The notes beneath the pieces were generated by a model. It made no database searches. It was given only the letters and a program-made list of their open reading frames with translations, and had not been told where the DNA came from. From positions 165,444,102 through 165,508,101 of the forward strand of contig NC_091132.1 in NCBI RefSeq assembly GCF_040183065.1: a stretch of DNA of 64,000 nucleotides, read 5' to 3'. The DNA is from Periplaneta americana. Taxonomy: Eukaryota; Arthropoda; Insecta; Blattodea; Blattidae. Every line of letters begins with the position of its first letter. Position 1 is the stretch's first letter. Below are positions 33,570 through 45,601 of the stretch, one piece after another. The translations under genes were made by a program, and so were the position numbers.

Positions 33570-34231
33570 CAAAAGGACAATTTGGCCCAAGAGTGCAACG
33601 TCAAGTAGATGAACTCGCTTCTAAATTCGGAAATATATGTGTAACACGTTCTTCATCAGGAAAGCTGACATCTCAATTCCATAAGCAATACCTGGAGAAA
33701 GTAATAAAGACATATGTGAAAGAGCAGCCATTTCTTCTAATTCTGGACTCGTGGGAATTGCAGGTAAATCCTTCTTTGTATAATGAAATATTTACAAATG
33801 AAGAAAATGAAGTAACATGCGACCTTAAAGTGATTTCACCCAAATGTGCTTGATGATGCCAGTCCTGTGATGTTTATCTTTTTAGACAGGTGAAGATTTT
33901 TATCAAATATTTGCAAAATAGCTCTTTCCTTTTACAAACTGGACGACAAATTGCTTCAAGGGAGGATGCCCTCAAAATTCACTCCTTAATTCACTTCCAG
34001 TTGTCAGCTCCTATATTCAAAGCCATGTTGAAGTGTGCGTGGTATGGATCAAAATTAATAAACGAACTAGAAGTGTTTGTGAATGTGAAAGATGTCTGTT
34101 TCGCAGCAGAAGTGCGGAAAAATGTGTGTGACTGTGGACAACCTTCTTTCATTTGCTGTGCATGGTGCAGGAAATATGTATGTTTTATGTGTTTTTATGA
34201 TATTTATCATAATGAAACATGTACAAAATGA
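33570..34231 (+). pseudogene. DDE-type transposase remnant with C-terminal cysteine cluster
   Basis: The frame opens without a start after the ATT tract: KGQFGPRVQRQVDELASKFG, LLILDSWELQVNPSLYNEIF, then CDLKVISPKC followed by two stop codons (33851-33856). The same frame goes on as CDVYLFRQVKIFIKYLQNS and ASREDALKIHSLIHFQLSAP. It ends in a CDCGQPSFICCAWCRKYVCFMCFYDIYH-type cysteine cluster (about 34128-34210). The LILDSW..., PPKC..QPCDV order recalls DDE_1 (pogo-like) catalytic domains, and relatives are familiar as unnamed insect proteins. The N-terminus is missing. The exact superfamily is unsettled. Confidence 0.6.
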
Positions 34232-34831
34232 TGGGGAATAGAAACAGAACAGACACCAGTGACCTGCCTACGTGAGCAATATTTCCTTGTTTATCTTTTA
34301 CAGTGCAATGCTAGTTAATTAGTAATTAGTTTAAAACTTGAAGCGTTCAATACATTGAGAAATATGATATATGTAAATAGATTACTGTGATGACACTATT
34401 AATCTTTATTAAAAGAAAAAAAAATATAGGACCAGTTAAGATTCGAACTCAGGTTCCCTGAATAACAACTCAGCACCAAACCATATGAGCTACTCTTTTA
34501 CACAGTCCAATGCTTCCCTATTAGGCACCTAACGGAAGTATGTCACAAATAATAGCCAATATTTCCAAAATGAGGGGTCATTGGCCACCCATACCAGGTA
34601 TGACTTTAAACAGTACTTCTTGTACTTTCATCTCACACAATCTTATTTCATTCGGTGATATACAGAGCGTGTCCTCTCCTTGTTAATGCTACAGTACGGT
34701 TTTAAATAATGAAACATGTTACAAGATTAAAAATATTGAGTTACATCCACCCAACCTTTGGTAGAAATTATACGAGACACTTATGCCTCTGATCGAGATT
34801 CTGACTGTTATGTACATGTATTATTAGGCTG

Positions 34832-36094
34832 TACATCTGACTTGATTATAGATGTTAGATGGAAAGCAATTGTTTGTATAGGGTCTACATCTGATGTCTG
34901 ATTAGTGAAATATGTTACTAGGCAGTGATGTGTGTAATGGATTAGGAAAGGAATTGGCCACACTGCTTATGGAAATAAATATAAATGTTGTAAGAAAATC
35001 ATTTTGCGGTTTCATGTGTGATAAAAGGGGGAAAAAAAACTGATGGAAGCAGGATGTGGTGACAACAGTAGTGAAAATATTGGGGAATTAGTAGCAACAG
35101 TGAAATGTATCGAAACATCAAGGATCAGTTGTGCGGTATAAATAGCGTAGGCGATGTCTGGCGCAAGACTACAAAAGTTGAAAACAAAGGTATACTAATT
35201 TTAAACTAGACAGAAGAGCAGAAGTGAATATAATATGTTCTTTTACGTGTAAGTAGTAAAAATAATTTGAAGAAATCTATTATTATGTCTAGAATATGTG
35301 GAAATTTCAGGCCCTTGTGAGTTGGTTTTGTCAGATTATAATTTTGTAAAAATAATACAAAAATGTTAAGAATTTGTAATTGTAACTATAAAAGAAATCT
35401 GTTACTGTGGTTTGGTTCATGAATTGAATTGTAGCTGATGGTTTGTGTGTTCTTCATGAAAATTATCTTTCAGATGAAAAGGAAAGCTGTATTAAAACAA
35501 AGACGTATATTTAAGATTCGGTAATTTCAAAGATAAAGTAAATATGCATTAAAGGAATGGTTATTCCAGTAGCTAGACAAACTGCATGAGTTCCGTTGCC
35601 TATTAGAACACATTCTAACAAAAACTCTGTGAAATAACAATAGAAAATCTCAACGATCCTCAAACTGGGTTGGCATGTTCGTAAATGTAGACAAATGTGA
35701 TAAATTGCTGTCATATTGGTGCCTTACTGACACTCTGTAACTATAATTACTACTATTAAATTCTAAAACAATGACGATGAAAAAAATACGAACATAACCA
35801 GCTGATAGGTTAGTGTGGAGTCTGTTCTTCTTCTGTTAAGTCATTAACAGTTACAAATTCTACATTATCTTTTCTTATTGTATTTACATTGCATAGCTAA
35901 ATACCTAATGCACAATATCATTAGCTTACATGTGCTTTCGTAATATTTCTCATCGCCTATTATTGTAAAGTAGTGACCACGTTTTACATGGCCTACAATT
36001 TTATGGAAATGAAGGAGGGTTGGGAACAAATTGTTGCAGATATCATTGCAAGTATGCATTGCAATATGTTATATAACGACGTCTTGTAGAATCA
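34832..36094 (+). repeat. Duplicated block, copy 2 (upstream of gene 2)
   Basis: Homologous to 1041-2546 without the SINE. Order and spacing of all landmarks are kept. It ends at CGACGTCTTGTAGAAT, exactly where the TIR element begins in copy 1 (2546). It lies about 1.8 kb upstream of gene 2's first coding exon. Confidence 0.82.
35137..35145 (+). promoter_or_regulatory. TATA-like motif in duplicated block 2
   Basis: TATAAATAG as in copy 1. About 65 bp downstream is AAACAAAG|GTATAC, a plausible splice donor for a non-coding first exon. Copy 1 has AAACAAAGATAC there, which lacks the GT. Confidence 0.35.
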
Positions 36095-37871
36095 TGCGCG
36101 TGTACTCCTAAAGTTAATAATAACAATTATGCTATTACATAAATCTTCAGGGCAATAATAAAGTCCCAGCCCAATCCAAAAGTGTTATTATGTAATTTAT
36201 GGCAGGTAAACTGATGTCGAGCACTCTCTCATCTGTAACTTCAGCCACGTTGCTTTCAAGTGATAAGGTCTGATGTCCATTTATGAGTATGAAAATATAT
36301 AGTGTTGGACTAAGATATGTGGAATAGATGATTTAAATATTGTCCGTGCTTCACTTGGATGTTTGTTGTGTGAATTATTCTTCCACTAACTGTAAGAACG
36401 GAGGCTCATTGATCAAATTATCGAAATTTAATTACTACTTAAATATACGTAATTGCATATAAGAAACATGTCAGAATAAATATTGTTGCACCAAAAACTG
36501 ATCCTCCCTGGACCTTTGAAATATTTGAACATAATAACAAATAATCGATTTAAATACTTTATGGAAAGTTTTTCTCGTAAAGTTGCAATTGTAAGTGCGA
36601 ATTTCTCAAAGATCTTATGATCTAATGGTTACGATGAGAGACTATTAAGCAGAAGGATTCTTGGATCGATTCCCGTTGATTCCAAGATGGAATATGGTAA
36701 GTTATAACAAATATATAGCTACTTACAGTACGTGTTAATATAAAAGTATACAGTGAAGCTAGTATAGAGTAGTAGAAAGTGAGAAGAAATGGAGGAAAAG
36801 GAAGAATAGGGTAAGGAAATGAGAAAAGTTTTCTTCTAGCGCTTTACTAACACAATCCCGTAAGACACGTGAGTTAATGTAGAACTTGCAAATGTAAAAA
36901 TGTGGTGGCTGCTGTATTGTACACCTGTCAGAGTTTCGTATATGCCAGACAGCGTGAGTCTATACTTGTATGGAACTTTTGTCATGTTCCCTTACGACTG
37001 GTAACATAGTTGAAGGTGTATAAGCGGGAGTAGAATGTGATCTAACTCAGTGCTAGGTAAACCGAAAATCTAATGTTACGAGAGTTGTATAAAAATCTAA
37101 ACAAAAAATAGCAGGCCAAGATGAAACTGTAGGAATAAAATTTTATTCGAAGAAACTAAGACATATATATAGTAAAGGGGATTTGCTAAGTCTACTGTCA
37201 TTTATGATACAATATATAATATATATATTTTTTGTAATGTATGTCACACTTTCAAAACTTGTTTCCGTATCACGGCACACTTAATCGTAGTGTAACACCC
37301 AACGAGCCTAACTCGTTGGTAACACCGGAACAGTTTATTCAACAATGCATATACATTGCGACGGACAGACGGGAGAGAGAGATCATCACTAATAAAAGTG
37401 TGGTTAATTTTCATTTTAATATTTCTTAGTGGTAAGTTCGTCATTTTGTGTTTGGTGTAATTATTATTGGACTCTTATTTACCTATCTTGTTATTGTGCA
37501 GTTAAGGCACTCATTAATTTTATTTTCATGCTAGGTACTTTGTAAAATGGATGTCTTATTTGTAGGTTATAAGCTTACACTAGTTGAGGGTACTGGTATA
37601 AATGACAAAATGAAAGTGTGCATAAATTATACTTCAGCTTACGCTTTGCTTTCTGAATGCCATACAGCACTTTATATAATCTACACAAAATGTAAGCAAC
37701 AGAAAATGATTGTGATTTTTCTTCTTGAACCAATGTACCAGTAAAATGGTCGCTAACAATGGCGGATTGTTGAGACGTTTTCAATGTCATCGTTGTGCTA
37801 GGTCACGAACATAAGTCTCTTTCAGCAGTTTACGTTCTGCAGATATCTCAACACTTAAATATCTGTTACAG
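36095..37871. other. Region upstream of gene 2, no gene seen
   Basis: AT-rich. Around 36625-36670 a weak tRNA-like pattern (GGATCGATTCCC as a B box) may be an old SINE. Small open frames at 37241-37790 show no domain. The acceptor ATATCTGTTACAG ends at 37871. Confidence 0.45.
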
Positions 37872-37876
37872 TCGCG

Positions 37877-37969
37877 ATGGATGTAATCAAGAAGGAACCT
37901 GAGTTTGTCCCTTTGGCTGTGCAGTGCAGTGATGAGACTAATGCAGCTGAGCAGATGCTCATACCAGAG
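37877..37969 (+). CDS. Gene 2 coding exon 1 (zinc-finger paralogue)
   Basis: 31 codons (MDVIKKEPEFVPLAVQCSDE...MLIPE) between a splice acceptor ending five bases before the ATG and the donor GTAAACTG. Length, phase and acceptor-to-ATG distance equal those of gene 1 exon 1, and the start matches MNVIKAELEVDPLALE. The flanking ACGTTCTGCA motif upstream is shared too. It carries one psi-K-x-E (IKKE). Later exons: only 46832-46972 was found. Confidence 0.8.
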
Positions 37970-38310
37970 GTAAACTGAGAATTACTGGTTGTAATTTCTA
38001 TGTAAAACATGTATAACATTGTAGAACATTACATGACGTTTTAGCAGCATATTTCCCAGTTTATAGTTAGCTTACTTTCAATATAGTGCAAGAAATTTCA
38101 AATCCAATGTGTTTTTTTGTCGTGTTTGACTTCATGTCACATGTTACTTGTTTCTTTTATACTCTTTCATAGTATTTTAAAATTTGATAATTGGCGCAGT
38201 TTTAAGCTCAGTTCTAAAATAACCTTAAATGAATGTTGTATTAATATAGCCTATCCTCTTATTTAGAGTCTTCTATTTTTAATGAATATAATATTATTAT
38301 TTTATTATAT
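37970..38310. other. Gene 2 intron, no other feature
   Basis: No recognised repeat up to the LINE. Confidence 0.5.
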
Positions 38311-38334
38311 ACTAGTCTTTATAGAACAGGAGGG

Positions 38335-39303
38335 GTAACATTAGTAGCAAAAGAACTCGCTAGATATAGAATAGACTTAGTGGGAGTACAAGAAGTTAGG
38401 TTAGATGGGAATGGCATATCACAAATAGGCGATTACTTATTATGTTATGGGGAAGGAAATGATAATCACCAATTAGGAACAAGATTCTTTGTACATAAAA
38501 TAATAAAGTCAGCAGTAAAAAAGGTCGAGTTTATCAGTGACAGGTTATCGTATTTAGTACTTAAGGGTAGATGGTGCGATATCGTAGTTATAAATGCTAA
38601 CTCCCCTACAGAAGAGAAAGACGACCATATAAAAGATAGCTTCTATGAGGAATTGGAACACACTTTTGATCAGTTAACTAGATATCACATGAAAGTTTTA
38701 TTGGGGGATTTCAATGCTAAAGTAGGACGGGAGGATATTTTTAAACCAACAATTGGAAAAGAGAGCCTGTACGTAAGTAGTAATGACAATGGAGTTAGGT
38801 TAGTCAACTTTGCCACATCAAAAAATTTAATTGTCAAGAGTACAACATTCCCCCATAAGGATATACATAAATATACGCGGACTTCTCCAGACGGAATGAG
38901 ACATAACCAGATAGATCACATCTTCATAGATAAAAGAAGGCACAATAGTATAGTAGACATTCCAACTTTCAGGGGGGCAGACTGTAATTCTGACCATTAT
39001 TTGGTAATTGGAGAATTAAGAGAAAGACTGTCAGTAGCCAAGCGAGTAGAGCAACAGACTAATATTAGTAGATTCAATATTCTGAAATTAAAGGACGAGG
39101 AAACTAAGCAACGTTATCAGGTTGAAATTTCAAATAGGTTTGCTGCTTTAGCAATTGCTGACGAAGCTGAGGATGAGTTAGATGTTAATAGCGTGAGGGA
39201 AAATATCCGAGATAATATCAAAATTGCAGCTGAGCAGAGCATAGGTTATCATGAAACTAAGAAAAAGAAACCATGGTTGGATGAAGATTGTTCCATTGTG
39301 TAG
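38335..39303 (+). pseudogene. LINE endonuclease domain
   Basis: An open frame of about 320 codons with AP-endonuclease landmarks: LVGVQEVRLDGNG (catalytic E), KVLLGDFNAKVG, TSPDGMRHNQIDHIFID and CNSDHYLVIG. A stop at 39301 falls where relatives continue (CSIVDRRKQAK follows in the same frame after the stop). Upstream, SLYRTGGVTLVAKEL continues the frame to about 38311 without an ATG. Many insects carry host-annotated copies named after craniofacial development protein 2, but this is part of a LINE. Confidence 0.82.
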
Positions 39304-39491
39304 ATAGAAGGAAACAGGCAAAATTGAAATTCTTACAGGATCCAATCGTGGAGAATAGAGATAATTATTTCAATGAAAGACGGAAGCAAGTCGTACACTT
39401 ATTAATAAAAAGAGAGATTACTTGAAGGAAAAACTGAATGAGATAGAAACAAATAGTAAGAATAAAAACATTCGAGATTTATATAAGGGTA

Positions 39492-39764
39492 TAAAGGAAT
39501 TTTTTTTATTGGGTTATTTTACGACGCTGTATCAACATCTAGGTTATTTAGCGTCTGAATGATATGAAGGTGATAATGCCGGTGAAATGAGTCCGGAGTC
39601 CAGCACCGAAAGTTACCCAGCATTTGCTCGTATTGGGTTGAGGGAAAACCCCGGAAAAAACCTCAACCAGGTAACTTGCCCCGACCGGGATTCGAACCCG
39701 GGCCACCTGGTTTCGCAGCCAGACGCGCTGACCGTTACTCCACAGGTGTGGACTAAAGGAATTT
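39492..39764 (-). mobile_element. SINE family A inside the LINE, with 11-bp TSD
   Basis: The SINE at 39503-39753 is reversed, with complete head (minus-strand GTCCACACCTGTGGAGTAAC and CCCGGGTTCGAATCCCGG) and body. It is flanked by TAAAGGAATTT at 39492-39502 and 39754-39764. It splits the LINE codons for YKGIKEF, so it is younger than the LINE copy. Confidence 0.93.
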
Positions 39765-41478
39765 AAAAACGGATATCAGGCAAGGGTAAACGTGATCAAG
39801 GATGAGAATGATGACTTGCTTGCAGACTCTCATTCGATCCTGAACAGATGGAAAAACTATTTTGAGCAACTACTAAATATACATAGCCAAATAGAAATGA
39901 TCGGGACGAAATTCAAATACAAACTGCTGAGCCATTTATACGGAACCCACAATTTATGAAGTCGAAATTGCGATAGAAAATCTGAAAAATTACAAGTCTC
40001 CAGGTATTGATCAAATTCCAGCTGAATTAATACAAGAGGGTGGAAGGGCATTATCTAGCGAAATTTATAAACTTGTACTTGCAATTTGGGAAAAGGAAAT
40101 TGTACCAGAACAATGGAAGGAGTCCATAATCGTACCTATTTTTAAGAAGGGGGACAAGACTAACTGTAGTAACTTTCGAGGAATATCACTTTTGTTGATG
40201 TTGTAAAAAATTTTGTCGAATATCCTTTTGAGAAGATTAACTCCATATGTAGATGAAATTATTGGGGATCATCAGTGTGGTTTTAGGCGTAATAGATCGA
40301 CTATTGATAAGATTTTTTGTATTCGACAGATATTGGAGAAAAAATGGGAGTATAAAGGTACAGTACATCAGTTATTCATAGATTTCAAAAAGGCGCATGA
40401 CTCGGTTAAGAGAGAAGTTTTATATAATATTCTTATTGAATTTGGTATTCCCAAGAAACTAGTTCGATTAATTAAAATGTGTCTTAGGGAAACTTACAGC
40501 AGAGTCCGTATAGGCCAGTTTCTATCTGATGCTTTTCCAATTCACTGTGGACTAAAGCAGGGAGGTGCACTATCACCTTTACTTTTTAACTTCGCTCTAG
40601 AATATGCCATTATGAAAGTTCAAGATAACAGGCAGGGTTTGGAATTGAACGGGTTACATCAGCTTCTTGTCTGTGCAGATGACGTGAATATGTTAGGAGA
40701 AAATCCACAAACAATTAGGGGAAACGCGGAAATTGTAGTTGAAGCAAGTAAAGCGATTGGGTTGGAAATAAATCCCGAAAAGACTAAGTATATGATTATG
40801 TCTCGTGACCAGAATATAGTACGAAGTGGAACTATAAAAATTGGAGATTTATCCTTTGAAGAGGTGGAAAAATTAAAATATCTGGGAGCAACAGTAACAA
40901 ACATAAATGACACTCGGGAGGAAATTAAACGCAGAATAAATATGGGAAATGCCTGTTATTATTCGGTTGAGAAGTTTTTGTCATCTAGTCTTCTGTCAAA
41001 AAATCTGAAAGTTAGAATTTATAAAACAGTTATATTACCGGTTGTTCTGTATGGTTGTGAAACTTGGACTCTCACTTTGAGAGAGGAACAGAGATTAAGG
41101 GTGTTTGAGAATAAGGTTCTTAGGAAAATATTTGGGACTAAGCGGGATGAAGTTACAGGAGAATGGAGAAAGTTACACAACACAGAACTGCACGCATTGT
41201 ATACTTCACCTGACATAATTAGGACTATAAAATCCAGACGTTTGAGATGGGCAGGGCATGTAGCACGTATGGGCGAATCCAGAAATGCAAATAGAGTGTT
41301 AGCTGGGAGGCTGGAGGGCAAAAGACCTTTGGGGAGGCCGAGACGTAGAAGGGAAGATAATATTAAAATGGATTTGAGGGAGGTGGGATATGATGGTAGA
41401 GACTGGATTAATCTTGCTCAGGATAGGGACCAATGGCGGGCTTATGTGAGGGTGGCAATGAACCTCCGGGTTCCTTAA
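39757..41478 (+). pseudogene. LINE reverse transcriptase
   Basis: After the SINE the frame reads GYQARVNVIKDEND. It shifts near 39900 and passes KSPGIDQIPAELIQEGG, WKESIIVPIFKKGDKTN and a TAA at 40204. It then runs open for 421 codons: [45 protein letters not shown] and [11 protein letters not shown], to the terminal MNLRVP. The usual Y before ADD is C here, and relatives have AYDSV and KQGDALSP where this copy has AHDSV and KQGGALSP. With stops, shifts and altered core residues it is inactive. Confidence 0.88.
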
Positions 41479-41495
41479 ATCCAGTAAGTAAGTAT

Positions 41496-42381
41496 CTTGC
41501 TTCTGGACTATATTAGAAAGGAACCTATCATGTTATCATTGATTCTTTGTGAAGCATTGTCCTCCTATTGATGCGCAGGTTTGTGACCTTTTACATTAAA
41601 ATATATTGGCCATAATTATAGCGAAATTTTTATGGGAAGATGCTATATTGTATATATTTGTGATATAGAACACATTATTGCACAAGACACTACGACTCAT
41701 ATTGATCTTCAAATATTGAGTCCTGTGAGGGAAAAAGAACGAAGTCAGATAAATGTGCTTCATATTTACAAAAGTGCATATATTCATACATTAATATTTT
41801 TAAGTACACATAAACATACATATTACTGAGAACATATGAATGCTGCTAAGCGCTGTAGCTCTTCCATCGTATTTGCGTACTTGTATAGGTACTAGCTGGT
41901 ATCGAGGAGAGGGAAGTAACTGTAACTTAAGTACCATCTGCGTCAATGTTCGATATCCGATACAGCATAAAACACTGACAAATGATCTGGTTGGAAGGCA
42001 ACTGATATTTCCTGCATAGTATATTGTGTCACTATGGACATAATACAGTAGTTTGTAAACTTTATCCCGGCAATGATATTATTTGTCCTGGTAACACATA
42101 CCTGCGTACATAGAGGATCATAATGAAATTATCGAAATATTTTCATTTAATATAGGGTGATACCAAACACAAATTTTAGATATGGAACCTAAGTTCTCAC
42201 GTGAAATGTCTGTAGTACAGGACATTAAAATCATAGCAGTTTGGTTCTTATTAACTAAGTGCAGGTAGTTTTATTGATGCTGTTGCCAATTGCACTCAAT
42301 TCCTGGCTAATACTGCTATAGATATTCCTTTTGGGCTGAAAAACCCTAAAAAAATACGAACTAGGGAAATATAATAAAATG
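41496..42381. other. Gene 2 intron, no gene seen
   Basis: AT-rich sequence without recognised elements. Confidence 0.5.
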
Positions 42382-42739
42382 TTAAGAGGACACTTATGTG
42401 AGTTTTAAATCTTTCACAATTTTCATCCAAAATTTATAAATTTTAAACTACATAAACATGCCTACAATGCTATCATCTTTACAAAATTTGGTGCCATTAG
42501 GGCTAATAGTTTTGAAATAATATTTTTAAATTATTCTATTTTATATTTACGTCACTAAAAAGGGTCCTTGCACCACAATTTTCACAATTTTTAGTTCATA
42601 TTAGCTCAAAAGCTTCAAAATAGTAATGGGAACATAAATTAATTCGATTTTTGAGCTCGATGTAAATAGAGAGTTACGATAAATTTGTAAGTCGATTTTC
42701 TTAATTTTTCGCCGTTATTTCACCATAGTGTCCTCTTAA
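42382..42739. mobile_element. TTAA-flanked MITE (GAGGACACT ends)
   Basis: TTAA at 42382-42385 and 42736-42739 borders inverted GAGGACACT / AGTGTCCTC. 358 bp, AT-rich, no coding. Probably piggyBac-type by target site. Confidence 0.72.
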
Positions 42740-43294
42740 TATTCAACAACAATAATCGCAATCCACTAATCCCGAAAGAGAAATAAAGCATGATAGAACT
42801 AAAAAACAATTCAAAATACTTTACCAAATGACACACTTTCAATCTGATAATCAGTGACCTGAGGCTGACGATCACATACTTGGTAATAAGGAACTGCAAT
42901 GTAATATTTCAACTTCGGAATTATAATTTATTTCACAGCTTGTTCTAATCTACGTAGGAAGGACTCCGTCAGAAATAACTATCCTAATGCTCTATCGGAT
43001 TGCAATAGGCTCGTACTTTAAGATTCCTATCTATTCATCATTTCAAAACTGGAAATGTTACTGGCTATTTGTACCTTTGACGCATCTACACTTCTTGTTC
43101 ACGTCTTAATGAGAGTCGGTAAAGACTTCGTTGTGGATGGTGAATAATTCTGTAACTCATATTGAACTAGAATACTTAGGTTACCAGTGTCAGTAACACC
43201 ACTTTTTTTCCACTTTTTCCTTCTTTCTATAGGAATGTGTTGTCTTAATTTATCTTGAGGTATTTCGTCCCAAAGAAAATATGTGCGAACAAAG
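42740..43294. other. Gene 2 intron, no gene seen
   Basis: No recognisable feature. Confidence 0.5.
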
Positions 43295-43680
43295 TACAGT
43301 GAAACTTCCCTTAACGGACACTTCCCAATAGCGGACTCCTCTCAATAGCGAACATTTTAAAATTCCCCTGCCAAATAACATTGGCCCTTACAATAAAATT
43401 CTTCCAAATAGTGGACATTCTCAATAACGGACGCGGAGACTGAAATGTATCTCCCAACAACAATTAAAACTTCCAAATAACGGACAGAGTGAAAGAAAAA
43501 AAAAAAAAAAAAAAGAAACAGTTGGTTGTAAATGAAGCGGAATTCTAACGGAATTCTTTGAAACAATCATTGTCGTGCATTTGAACGTTCTTGTACTTTA
43601 TTGAAGGTAAGCAGCACAGTTGTTAGTTGTTATATTATAGTTTGTCAGGTTGAGTGTTCGGAAGTGCAATCACATTAAAA

Positions 43681-44189
43681 ATGCCACAAAAACGTAAACG
43701 TTTGTCACTAAAGGAGAAAGTAGATATTATAAAGCATAGTCAGAAGGAGAAATTAAGTGTTTGTGAGCTGGCCACAGGGTTTAATGTGGGAAAAACTCAC
43801 GTTAGTGAAATTTTGAAAAACGAGGATGTTATTTTGAAATCATACACTGAGAATGCAGATGAGAACACTAAAAGAGCTTTTCCTAAAACTGAGGGGCTTG
43901 CCATTGACAATTTAACATATGAATGGTTCTGCCGTGCTAGAGCAAGATGCCTTTATCTGGGACCTTGATTAGAGAGAAAGCCTTAGAAATTGCAAAAGAG
44001 TTGGGTTATTCTAATTTTAAAGCTTCGGGTGGTTGGCTAGACAAGTTTCGATCACGACACAATATTTCCTACAAAATTGTATGTGGTGAATCCGCTTCTC
44101 CTCATCCAGAAATTGGATCTGACTGGAAAAGTAAACTTACTGATAGGCCTATTTGTACTTTGATGTACTGTGTACATACGATTTTCTAA
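43681..44189 (+). pseudogene. Tigger-like transposase, N-terminal half
   Basis: The ATG at 43681 gives MPQKRKRLSLKEKVDIIKHS, a CENP-B-type helix-turn-helix (KLSVCELATGFNVGKTHVSE). A one-base change near 43950 then leads to the second DNA-binding domain (REKALEIAKELGY, ASGGWLDKFRSRHNI). It stops at about 44187, before any DDE residue. Only DNA binding could remain. Pogo-type proteins normally run to about 500 residues. Confidence 0.85.
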
Positions 44190-44207
44190 ATAGTGGACAC
44201 TTTTCAA

Positions 44208-44689
44208 TAATGGACATTTATCATATATATTATTTTAATGTACCGAAGTACATATGATATTTCCATGCAGATATTCTGCGTCATCATACGATGAAAGAGT
44301 AATGGAACGGAGAAAAATTCTCTCCGGCGCCGGGATTTGAACCCGGGTTTTCAGCTCTATGATATGCGTAAATCACTTCGTGATTTAAGACGGCGCTTAT
44401 TCCGTCGGATCCCGGCCAACTAGTCACTCATATCGAGTGCACCTCAGCACATGTGTGGACTTCGGTCCTGCGTTCATAGACATCTATGACGTAGTGCAGA
44501 GGGCGGCCACTAGAGGGAACCCAAGAGTTGGAGCTTAATCTGAGACGATTCTAACCGGCGTCGGAGTTGTATCCGGTGTGGCTTAGTGGATAAAGCATCA
44601 GCACGTAGAGCTGAAAACCCGGGTTCAAATCCCGGCGCCAGAGAGAATTTTTCTCCGTTCCATTACTCTTTCATCGTAATGGACATTTA
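44208..44689. mobile_element. Inverted-duplicate SINE family B with 13-bp TSD
   Basis: The insert at 44221-44676 is flanked by TAATGGACATTTA (44208-44220 and 44677-44689). It has two tRNA-like modules in opposite orientation. About 73 bp at 44276-44351 (with CCGGGATTTGAACCCGGG) is the inverse of 44605-44676 (with CCCGGGTTCAAATCCCGG), around a ~250-bp centre. One complete A/B-box head (GGCTTAGTGGATAAAGC to GGGTTCAAATCCC) lies at 44577-44635. The left end carries the family's AT tail. Confidence 0.85.
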
Positions 44690-45374
44690 ATTTTCCCCCG
44701 GCGGTGTCTGCTATTGGGAAGTTTCACTGTACTATGATTTTTTACTCTTCTTTTTCCTCACTCATAGGAGTAAATATTTTCTTTTTCTATCGTATAAATC
44801 AGGGATTGCAGAAACTGCACTTGTCAGTATTTGTGGCGAAATGAGTTTATTCGAGTTTCATGGACTGTTGATATAGGGCTAGCACTCCATGCAGAAACCA
44901 CATATATGTCAGTATAGCCGTCTCACATTTGGAGACCTGTGAAATGCTGGAAGCGCGCATGTGCTGACACATTGGTTCCGATTCCAGACGGCAGACATCT
45001 ACGACACAAGGATACAAAAATTGATCCCACTGAATGACAAATGTCTCAATTCTGATGGTGAATACGTTGAAAAATAACTCAACAATTGCTATATCTTTTC
45101 GAATAAAACAGTACATGAAATTTTGTTCGTCTTTCTGTAAACGGCCCCAGGGAAACTTATTTTTTACGGCCTTCGTAATTGTGCTCGAGTGGCCAAAATT
45201 TGTGTAACCACTTCTTTTGACATTTATTAAAATGATGGAAGAAAAAACATTAATTTTTTATCTGCTCCCATGAGAATGTTTATTGGCAAGTTCAAAAGAG
45301 AATACCATATTTACCATTTACCTTCTTCATTGGCATATATAGACCAAATCGTGCCGATTCAAAGAGAGAAGTTT

Positions 45375-45428
45375 ATTTATTTATTTATTTGTTTATTTGT
45401 TTGTTTGTTTGCTTGTTTGCTTGTTTGT

Positions 45429-45523
<95 letters not shown>

Positions 45524-45568
45524 TTTGTTTGTTTGTTTGTTTGTTTGTTTGTTTGTTTGTTTGCTTGT

Positions 45569-45601
<33 letters not shown>

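Larger units (their letters stand above)
33249..34685 (+). mobile_element. TIR element with ~250-bp arms bearing tRNA-like ends; 3-bp TSD
   Basis: The element at 33252-34682 begins CAAGGAGAGGACACGCTCTG, and its right arm ends with the inverse. TTA is found immediately outside both ends. Arms (33252-33508 and 34436-34682) stay similar for about 250 bp. At the inner edge of each arm is a tRNA-like segment (GTAGCTCATAT ... GAGTTCGAATCTT). Between the arms are an (ATT)n tract (33520-33566) and a DDE-type transposase remnant. Confidence 0.75.
38311..41495 (+). mobile_element. RTE-like LINE, near full-length, with nested SINE
   Basis: An AP-endonuclease domain (38335-39303) and a reverse transcriptase (about 39757-41478) run in one orientation, followed by a short 3' end with AGTAAGTAAGTA. 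The 5' end is probably truncated. The family is very common in cockroaches. RTE clade membership is my judgement from the two-domain layout and repeat tail. Confidence 0.8.
43295..44731 (+). mobile_element. Tigger/pogo element, internally replaced
   Basis: TA at 43295-43296 and 44730-44731 flanks inverted CAGTGAAACTTCCC / GGGAAGTTTCACTG. Subterminal copies of AATAGCGGAC, AATAGTGGAC and AATAACGGAC follow the left end. It contains the N-terminal half of a Tigger transposase and a nested SINE (44208-44689). The catalytic half is missing. Confidence 0.88.

Noticed and set aside
44577-44640. Possible tRNA gene (A and B boxes)
   Set aside because: It is inside a SINE with a 13-bp target duplication and repeats elsewhere in the window; it is a tRNA-derived head, not a tRNA gene.
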